Source: Stenotrophomonas maltophilia
Lineage (GTDB): Bacteria; Pseudomonadota; Gammaproteobacteria; Xanthomonadales; Xanthomonadaceae
Reading direction: 5' to 3'
Length of the DNA: 64,000 bases
Assembly (NCBI GenBank): GCA_002363385.1
Contig: DEVL01000003.1
Coordinates: 310,505-374,504 of the forward strand
A program made the translations under genes and the position numbers. Below the pieces are notes generated by a model. That model saw only the letters and a program-made list of their open reading frames with translations. It had not been told where the DNA came from and made no database searches. This document shows positions 55,089 to 61,688 of the stretch, piece by piece; the first letter of the stretch is position 1, and each line of letters starts with the position of its first letter.

Positions 55089-55105
55089 ATAAAAAGGTAA
55101 TCGCA

Positions 55106-56755
<1,650 letters not shown>

Positions 56756-56756
56756 T

Positions 56757-56781
56757 GTAGAGGCCGGCCATCGGTCGGCAC
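56757..56781 (+). repeat. GTAG-type REP element after groEL
   Basis: GTAG at 56757-56760 overlaps the region just after the groEL stop. A hairpin GCCGGCC/GGTCGGC (one G-T pair) around ATC follows at 56763-56779. Confidence 0.65.
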
Positions 56782-56792
56782 GCATCGGAGCG

Positions 56793-56819
56793 GTAGGTGC
56801 TAACCGTTGGTCGGCACCC
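56793..56819 (+). repeat. GTAG-type REP element, second copy after groEL
   Basis: GTAG at 56793-56796 followed by GGTGCTAACC and GGTCGGCACC arms (8 of 10 paired) around GTT. Same orientation as the copy at 56757. Confidence 0.65.
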
Positions 56820-56840
56820 GCCATGCGCCAACGCAGTACG

Positions 56841-56870
56841 AAAAACCCCGCCGGAAGGCGGGGTTTTTTT
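56841..56870 (+). terminator. Intrinsic terminator of groESL
   Basis: AAAAACCCCGCC (56841-56852), loop GGAA, GGCGGGGTTTTT (56857-56868), with the T-run continuing to 56870. It follows groEL and the REP pair. Confidence 0.92.
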
Positions 56871-56887
56871 GTGCGTGCATCACCGGC

Positions 56888-57178
56888 TCACAGCGCGCTG
56901 GTCGGGGCGTCGACCTCCTCCTGCAGCCAGCGCAGGAACGCCGCGATGGCCGGGTTTCCCTCGGCGCCGGGCAGGCCACCGGCAACAGCACCGGCGCCGC
57001 CAGTGGGCGTGAGACCAGGCCGGGATACTCACCGAGGCCGTGGCGGATGGCGATGTCCGCGTGGCGTTCGGTGAACCGCCCCAATCGCGGCACCAGCCAG
57101 GACGCGGCGAAGGTCGGCACGGTGCTGATGGTAAGCGTCTGCCGGGCATGGATGGCCTCCAGCAGGGCCATGCTGTGG
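56888..57178 (-). pseudogene. Decayed LysR (GcvA-like) regulator remnant
   Basis: A fragment reads as the effector domain of a LysR regulator: ARQTLTISTVPTFAASWLVPRLGRFTERH, then DIAIRHGLGEYPGLVSRPLAAPVLLPVACP. About 25 residues expected between RH and DIAI are missing. The C-terminus (EGNPAIAAFLRWLQEEVDAPTSAL) continues in another frame to TGA at 56888. The HTH part is absent. It is therefore truncated, internally deleted and frameshifted. Confidence 0.75.
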
Positions 57179-57205
57179 TAACGCGTACCCACTACAGTGC
57201 CTGCG

Positions 57206-57508
57206 CTATGGCTGAGCGTGCCCATCACCGAGGCTCGTGGCGTCCGCTCTGCGTGCACGCCGGTCCAGCCACAGTCTGGTGGGGAAATACGTCAGCGCCG
57301 CGCCGATCAACACGCCCTGCGAAAACGCCATCGGAAACTGGCTGGCCACCATAGCGCCGACTGCCATGCCGATCAGGCTGGCCCCTGCAGCCACGCGCTG
57401 ACGCTTCAGTTGTGCGGCGTTGGCGAGATCGCGCGCCCGCACGGCCTCGCGCCGCGGATCCGGTTGCAGCATGGCGTGGGTAACGGCTTCAGCTTGAGAA
57501 CGGTCCAT
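57206..57508 (-). CDS. Small protein with two membrane helices, unknown
   Basis: The 100-residue product has a charged N-terminus (MDRSQAEAVTHAMLQPDPRRE) and two hydrophobic stretches (AAGASLIGMAVGAMVASQFPMAF and GVLIGAALTYFPTRLWL). It overlaps nothing and sits between the LysR remnant and a MarR gene. No function can be assigned. Confidence 0.55.
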   Translation of the reverse strand: MDRSQAEAVTHAMLQPDPRREAVRARDLANAAQLKRQRVAAGASLIGMAVGAMVASQFPMAFSQGVLIGAALTYFPTRLWLDRRARRADATSLGDGHAQP

Positions 57509-57651
57509 CCGCGTGTCCTTGCGTCGGTGGTGGTGTCTCCATGCTGCCGCGTGACGGTTCCCACGTAAACCCTGTACCTGCTGGGATCGCTCCGGTGGCG
57601 GGCTGATCGTGCGGATGCAGCTGACGTGGCCAGAGTAGGCGTCCGCCTTCC

Positions 57652-57691
57652 TCTACGACGTAGATGGCGATATAGTTAGCCGCCGTACTAT
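57652..57691. promoter_or_regulatory. Two inverted repeats upstream of the MarR gene
   Basis: TCTACG-A-CGTAGA (57652-57664) and ATAGT-N10-ACTAT (57672-57691) lie 16-55 bp before the MarR ATG, overlapping where a promoter must be. MarR regulators commonly bind such sites to control themselves. Confidence 0.4.
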
Positions 57692-57706
57692 TCTGGATCC
57701 GCCTGC

Positions 57707-58201
57707 ATGCTGGAAATCAAACACCAGGCCTTCCTGACCGAACTGGAGCGTCGCGGCCAGCCGGACACGGGTGAGTTGGCGCTGTGTTTCCAGGTGTTGT
57801 CGCTGGCCAGCGCAATCGATCAGGACTGCGCGAGTCGTCTGGCACCGCTGGGCCTGAGCGAAGGGCGTTTCGTGCTGCTGTTCCTGCTGCGCGGCGCGGA
57901 CACGGCACTGTCGCCGCATCAATTGGCCGATCGCGCCGGCGTCACCCGCGCCACCGTTACCGGCCTGCTGGATGGCCTGGAGCGCGAGCACCTGGTGAGC
58001 CGCCAAAGCAATCCGGACGACAAACGCCGCATCCACGTACGGCTGACCCCGGCGGGTCAGGCACTCGCTGCGCAACTGTTCGACCAGCAGACCGACTGGA
58101 TCGCCTCGTTGTTCGCCGACATCAGCCCAAAGGAACGGCGCACGCTCGGCACGCTGTTGCAACGCGTGTGGTCGCGCACCGACGCAGGGCGTGCCGGATG
58201 A
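57707..58201 (+). CDS. MarR-family transcriptional regulator
   Basis: The 164-residue winged-helix regulator has LADRAGVTRATVTGLLDGLEREHLVSRQSNPDDKRRIHVRLTPAGQALA, the full MarR DNA-binding part. Its stop overlaps the next gene's ATG (ATGA), so it is coupled to an AlkD-like protein. The inducing compound is unknown. Confidence 0.92.
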   Translation: MLEIKHQAFLTELERRGQPDTGELALCFQVLSLASAIDQDCASRLAPLGLSEGRFVLLFLLRGADTALSPHQLADRAGVTRATVTGLLDGLEREHLVSRQSNPDDKRRIHVRLTPAGQALAAQLFDQQTDWIASLFADISPKERRTLGTLLQRVWSRTDAGRAG

Positions 58202-58938
58202 AGCAGCCCGTCACCCGCGAGCGACGCGGACAGCTGGATCGCGGTGAAACCGAAGCCACGCATCTGGCCGAAGTGCTGGCCGTCGATTTCGCCAAGCTGA
58301 TGGCTCATGTTGCCCCTGGCTTGCCCGCCTCGGCGATCACCCCGATGCGCAACGCCGCCAAGCGGGGGATCACCCTGCGCATGCAGGGCGCCGCCACGCT
58401 GCTGCGCGTGCATGGCCACGGCGATCACGCGCGGTGGTCGCGCCATGCCAGCGACACGGTACGTGGCTGGGCCTGCTATCTGATCGGCAGTGACCCGGCG
58501 TTGTCACTGGAGCACAAGCTGGATGCGCTGCGCGCGCTGGCCGACGACGCGCACTTTGGCGTGCGCGAGTGGGCGTGGCTGGCCGTGCGACCGCATATCG
58601 TCTCCGAACCGCTGCGAGTGCTCACGCACCTGCACGGCTGGAGCACCGACGCCTCACCCAACGTGCGCCGCTTCGCCTGCGAAGCGCTGCGTCCGCGGGG
58701 TGTGTGGGCCGCCCACATCACGCTGTTCAAGCAGGAACCCCACCACGCCCTGCCACTGCTGCAGGCGCTGTGCTGCGATGCCTCGCGCTACGTGCAGGAT
58801 TCGGTAGGCAACTGGCTCAACGACGCCGGCAAAAGCCAGCCCGACTGGGTCCGCGCGCTGTGCAGCGAATGGCAGCAGCACCACGCCGATGATCCGGCCA
58901 ACACCTATATCCGCAAGCGCGCACTGCGCTCGCTCTGA
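58198..58938 (+). CDS. HEAT-repeat DNA alkylation repair-like protein (AlkD-type)
   Basis: The 246-residue product is all-helical with repeats such as DTVRGWACYLIGSD, HFGVREWAWLAVRPHI and PNVRRFACEALRPRGVW, the pattern of AlkC/AlkD DNA glycosylases. AlkD removes positively charged alkylated bases by capturing extrahelical lesions. Start ATG 58198 overlaps the MarR stop. The combination suggests inducible repair, though substrate specificity cannot be told here. Confidence 0.8.
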   Translation: MKQPVTRERRGQLDRGETEATHLAEVLAVDFAKLMAHVAPGLPASAITPMRNAAKRGITLRMQGAATLLRVHGHGDHARWSRHASDTVRGWACYLIGSDPALSLEHKLDALRALADDAHFGVREWAWLAVRPHIVSEPLRVLTHLHGWSTDASPNVRRFACEALRPRGVWAAHITLFKQEPHHALPLLQALCCDASRYVQDSVGNWLNDAGKSQPDWVRALCSEWQQHHADDPANTYIRKRALRSL

Positions 58939-58952
58939 CCTCAAGGACTGCC

Positions 58953-59300
58953 ATGTCGCACATGTTGATCGAGCTGTACACCGCCACCCCAGCCTGGACC
59001 GCGCTGGACCCGGTATCGCGCGGGGCGCTCTTCGCCCGCATCGGGGCGGGCATGCAGCACGTGGATCCCGCACGCGTCACACCGGTCGCGATGGGCCGTA
59101 TCGAGCAGGACGTGCCGCACACCACCGCCGAGCAGTTCTATGCAGTGTGGCAGTGCGCCGAGCGACTGGATGCCGATGCCTTGCTGGCTGCGATCGGCGC
59201 CACGGGCTGGCATGAGTACTTCACCACCACGCACGCGGTGGGTATGGCGGGAAACCTGCAGCAGCACCTGGCTGAGCTGGCGGCGTTGCCGCGGGGATGA
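58953..59300 (+). CDS. DUF6616-like protein
   Basis: The 115-residue product resembles DUF6616 small proteins: MLIELYTATPAWTAL, AVWQCAERLDADALLAAIGATGWHEYFTTTHAVG, and a terminal helix. It follows the AlkD-like gene by 14 bp, probably within the same operon. Function is unknown; family assignment is from memory. Confidence 0.65.
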   Translation: MSHMLIELYTATPAWTALDPVSRGALFARIGAGMQHVDPARVTPVAMGRIEQDVPHTTAEQFYAVWQCAERLDADALLAAIGATGWHEYFTTTHAVGMAGNLQQHLAELAALPRG

Positions 59301-59356
59301 TGGTGCAGGCCGGCGCGGCGGCGACTGAATGGTCATCGCAGTTGCGAATGAAACAG

Positions 59357-59385
59357 TTGGCACCTCCAAACCCCTGTGTTATCAA
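59357..59385 (+). promoter_or_regulatory. Promoter of the aroG attenuator
   Basis: TTGGCA (59357-59362), a 17-bp spacer and TATCAA (59380-59385). The predicted start near 59392 leaves only about three bases before the leader peptide ATG (59395), so the leader peptide may be translated without a Shine-Dalgarno site. Confidence 0.6.
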
Positions 59386-59394
59386 TACTCCCCA

Positions 59395-59475
59395 ATGAAC
59401 GCACGCCCTGCCAACGCTTACTTTTGGTATTACTTTCCGAAGCCACCGGCGGAGGAAGGCATGCGCTCACCCTGA
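59395..59475 (+). CDS. Leader peptide with aromatic-codon run for DAHP synthase attenuation
   Basis: A 26-codon frame from ATG to TGA contains AYFWYYF: six consecutive aromatic codons (TAC TTT TGG TAT TAC TTT at 59419-59436) covering Tyr, Phe and Trp. It is followed by a mutually exclusive hairpin set and an intrinsic terminator before the aroG ATG. Such a run by chance is very unlikely, so this is a leader peptide that reports aromatic aminoacyl-tRNA supply. Confidence 0.85.
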   Translation: MNARPANAYFWYYFPKPPAEEGMRSP

Positions 59476-59528
59476 AGAAACCTTCAGACGCATTCCCGAA
59501 AGCCGCCAGCGCACCTGGCGGCTTTTTT
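59433..59528 (+). promoter_or_regulatory. Attenuator structures of aroG
   Basis: Hairpin 1:2 pairs CTTTCC (59433-59438, in the aromatic codons) with GGAAGG (59454-59459), enclosing CCGGCGG (59446-59452). That segment can instead pair with CCGCCAG (59503-59509) as antiterminator. If it does not, AAAGCCGCCAG (59499-59509) pairs with CTGGCGGCTTT (59515-59525) followed by T to 59528, an intrinsic terminator. A further hairpin CTGAAG-N4-CTTCAG (59472-59487) spans the leader stop codon. Confidence 0.8.
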
Positions 59529-59571
59529 GTTGCCGCCGCGCTGGGGACCCCCACTGCCAAGGAGTTACCCC

Positions 59572-60645
59572 ATGCCCCCCCATACCGACGACCTGCGCAT
59601 CCGCAAGATTGAACCGTTGACCCCGCCGGCGCAGCTGCTGGCGATGCTGCCCTGCGACGACGAAGCCTCCGATACGGTCAGCGCCTCGCGCGCGGCCCTG
59701 CACGAGATCCTGCACGGCCGCGACGATCGCCTCGCCGTAGTGATCGGCCCGTGCTCGATCCATGATCCGGTGGCCGCCATCGAATACGCCCAGCGCCTCA
59801 AGCCGCTGCGCGACGCCTATGCCGATGAGCTGGAAATTGTCATGCGCGTGTACTTCGAAAAGCCCCGCACCACGGTGGGCTGGAAGGGCCTGATCAACGA
59901 TCCGGACCTTGACGGCAGCTTCAACATCAACAAGGGCCTGCGCGTGGCGCGTGGTCTGCTGCGCGACATCAACAAGCTGGGCCTGCCGGCCGGTGTTGAA
60001 TTCCTCGATGTGATCTCGCCGCAGTACATCGCCGACCTGGTGGCCTGGGGCGCCATCGGCGCGCGCACCACCGAAAGCCAGGTGCACCGCGAACTGGCCT
60101 CGGGGTTGTCGTGCCCGGTCGGGTTCAAGAACGGCACCGACGGCAACATCAAGATCGCCGCCGATGCGATTGGTGCTGCGTCGAATCCGCATCACTTCCT
60201 GTCGGTGACCAAGGAAGGCGGCACCGCCATCGTCGCCACTGCCGGCAATCCGGACTGCCACGTGATCCTGCGCGGCGGCAAGACGCCCAACTACGATGCC
60301 ACTCACGTTGAAGCGACCAGCCAGACCCTGGCCAAGTCGCACCTGGCCGCGCGCATCATGATCGATGCCAGCCACGCCAACAGCAGCAAGAACCCGGAAA
60401 ACCAGCCCAAGGTCATCGCCGACATCAACGCGCAGTTGGCCGACGGCGAAGAGCGCATCGTCGGCGTCATGGTCGAGAGCCATCTGGTGGCCGGCCGGCA
60501 GGACCTCGTCGACGGCCAGCCGCTGACCTACGGCCAGAGCATCACCGATGGCTGCATCGGCTGGGACAGCTCGCTGGCGGTACTGGAGAGTCTCGCTGAG
60601 GCAGTGCGGGCACGGCGGGCAGTGCGGATCAGCGAAGCGGCGTGA
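59572..60645 (+). CDS. aroG: 3-deoxy-7-phosphoheptulonate (DAHP) synthase, class I
   Basis: The enzyme condenses phosphoenolpyruvate and erythrose-4-phosphate, the entry step of aromatic amino acid synthesis. The 357-residue length and motifs (VVIGPCSIHD, MRVYFEKPRTTVGWKGLINDP, GFKNGTDG, DASHANSSKNPENQ) fit the AroG/F/H type. ATG 59572 follows AAGGAG. It sits behind a leader-peptide attenuator, so supply of all three aromatic amino acids would limit expression; feedback inhibition by a specific amino acid cannot be read here. Confidence 0.97.
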   Translation: MPPHTDDLRIRKIEPLTPPAQLLAMLPCDDEASDTVSASRAALHEILHGRDDRLAVVIGPCSIHDPVAAIEYAQRLKPLRDAYADELEIVMRVYFEKPRTTVGWKGLINDPDLDGSFNINKGLRVARGLLRDINKLGLPAGVEFLDVISPQYIADLVAWGAIGARTTESQVHRELASGLSCPVGFKNGTDGNIKIAADAIGAASNPHHFLSVTKEGGTAIVATAGNPDCHVILRGGKTPNYDATHVEATSQTLAKSHLAARIMIDASHANSSKNPENQPKVIADINAQLADGEERIVGVMVESHLVAGRQDLVDGQPLTYGQSITDGCIGWDSSLAVLESLAEAVRARRAVRISEAA

Positions 60646-60655
60646 GGGTGGGTGC

Positions 60656-60686
60656 GCACCCCCCTGCGCGGGGTGCTCCGGCCTAC
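60656..60686 (-). repeat. REP-like hairpin after aroG
   Basis: GCACCCC (60656-60662) pairs with GGGGTGC (60670-60676), then CTAC at 60683-60686 gives a GTAG head on the minus strand. It may act as the aroG terminator together with a weak GGGG/CCCC-T hairpin at 60695-60713. Confidence 0.45.
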
Positions 60687-60767
60687 GGCTTTCCGGGGAA
60701 AACCCCTATTTTTCATGGCAAACCAACGGCATACCCTTGCCTCACCGTTTGGAACGAGGGCGTGCCG

Positions 60768-60805
60768 TTGAGCGATCATCCGCGTGTGTGTACATTGTAT
60801 GCACA
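60768..60805 (+). promoter_or_regulatory. Promoter and operator of the toxin-antitoxin pair
   Basis: TTGAGC (60768-60773), 17-bp spacer, TACATT (60791-60796). The imperfect palindrome TGTGTACATTGTATGCACA (60787-60805) covers the -10, consistent with autorepression by the antitoxin or complex. Confidence 0.55.
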
Positions 60806-60824
60806 GACCTCCGGAGTGCTTCCC

Positions 60825-61094
60825 ATGGCCCTCGCCAGCAAAGTCATCAATTTCCGGGCGCCCGCCGACAAGCAGGCGCTGATAGATCGTGCCGTCGAGG
60901 TTGCCGGCGTAAGCCGAACCGAGTTCATTCTGGACGCTGCCTGTGAGAAGGCGCGGGAGGTACTGGCGGACCAGACACAGTTCTCCCTGAGTCCTCAGGA
61001 GCTGCGACGCTTCAATGCGTTGCTGGATGCACCGCTGGAAAACAACGCGGCCATCAGGAAGCTGTTGAGTACGCCTGCACCTTGGGAGCGCTGA
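60825..61094 (+). CDS. DUF1778 (TacA-type) antitoxin
   Basis: The 89-residue product has a ribbon-helix-helix N-terminus (KVINFRAPADKQALIDRAVEVAGVSRTEFILDAACEKA) and a C-terminal region (SLSPQELRRFNALLDAPLENNAAIRKLL) that binds and neutralises the paired GNAT toxin. ATG 60825 follows GGAG. It is immediately upstream of the toxin gene, separated by three bases. Confidence 0.93.
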   Translation: MALASKVINFRAPADKQALIDRAVEVAGVSRTEFILDAACEKAREVLADQTQFSLSPQELRRFNALLDAPLENNAAIRKLLSTPAPWER

Positions 61095-61097
61095 ACA

Positions 61098-61574
61098 TTG
61101 CGGTTGTCTGCGCCGCAAGCGCTTGCCCAAAGGCATCGACTGGAGCAGTTCCGATGCAGCGCGGTGGAGCTGACCTCGTGGTTGGTGGAGCGTGCGCATC
61201 AGAACCAGGCGTCGGGTGGATCGCGGTGCTTTGTTGTCTGTGACGCGCATCACCACGTGGTCGGTTACTACGCACTTGCCGCCGGTGGCGTTTCACATCA
61301 CCTGGCTCCCGGCCGCATTCGCCGGAACATGCCGCATCCCATTCCGGTCGTCGTGCTGTGCAGGTTGGCCGTCCATGCTGACTGGGTCGGCCAAGGCGTC
61401 GGCGCGGGGCTGCTGAAGGACGCTGTACAACGCACGCTGCAGGTGTGCGGGCAGATCGGCGCGCGTGCCATGTTGTGCCATGCGTTCGATGAGACGGCCA
61501 AAGCGTTCTATCTCAAGCACGGCTTCATCGAGTCGCCGATGGATGGGATGACGCTGATGCTCCCGGTGGCATAG
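61098..61574 (+). CDS. GNAT-type toxin (TacT-like acetyltransferase)
   Basis: The 158-residue acetyltransferase has the acetyl-CoA-binding pattern LAVHADWVGQGVGAGLLKDAV and YLKHGFIESPMDGMTLML, as in TacT-like toxins, which acetylate aminoacyl-tRNA and stop translation. The start is TTG 61098, close behind the antitoxin stop, so translation is coupled. The pair ends at a REP cluster. Confidence 0.9.
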   Translation: MRLSAPQALAQRHRLEQFRCSAVELTSWLVERAHQNQASGGSRCFVVCDAHHHVVGYYALAAGGVSHHLAPGRIRRNMPHPIPVVVLCRLAVHADWVGQGVGAGLLKDAVQRTLQVCGQIGARAMLCHAFDETAKAFYLKHGFIESPMDGMTLMLPVA

Positions 61575-61587
61575 GGCGTCCAGCCGA

Positions 61588-61612
61588 GTAGCCACCCCAT
61601 GGGTGGCTGCGC
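61588..61612 (+). repeat. GTAG-type REP element
   Basis: GTAG (61588-61591) and a perfect 8-bp stem AGCCACCC-CAT-GGGTGGCT (61590-61608). It is the left member of a pair in inverted orientation. Confidence 0.8.
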
Positions 61613-61635
61613 GCAGTACCGCAACGCCGTATGCA

Positions 61636-61663
61636 GAGGCAGCCACGCATGGCGTGGCCCTAC
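61636..61663 (-). repeat. GTAG-type REP element, reverse orientation
   Basis: GCCACGC-ATG-GCGTGGC (61642-61658) followed by CTAC (61660-61663), which is GTAG on the minus strand. It forms an inverted pair with the copy at 61588 between convergent genes, so it may help terminate transcription. Confidence 0.75.
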
Positions 61664-61688
61664 CCCTGGGGTGTCGTGCGTCCGATGA

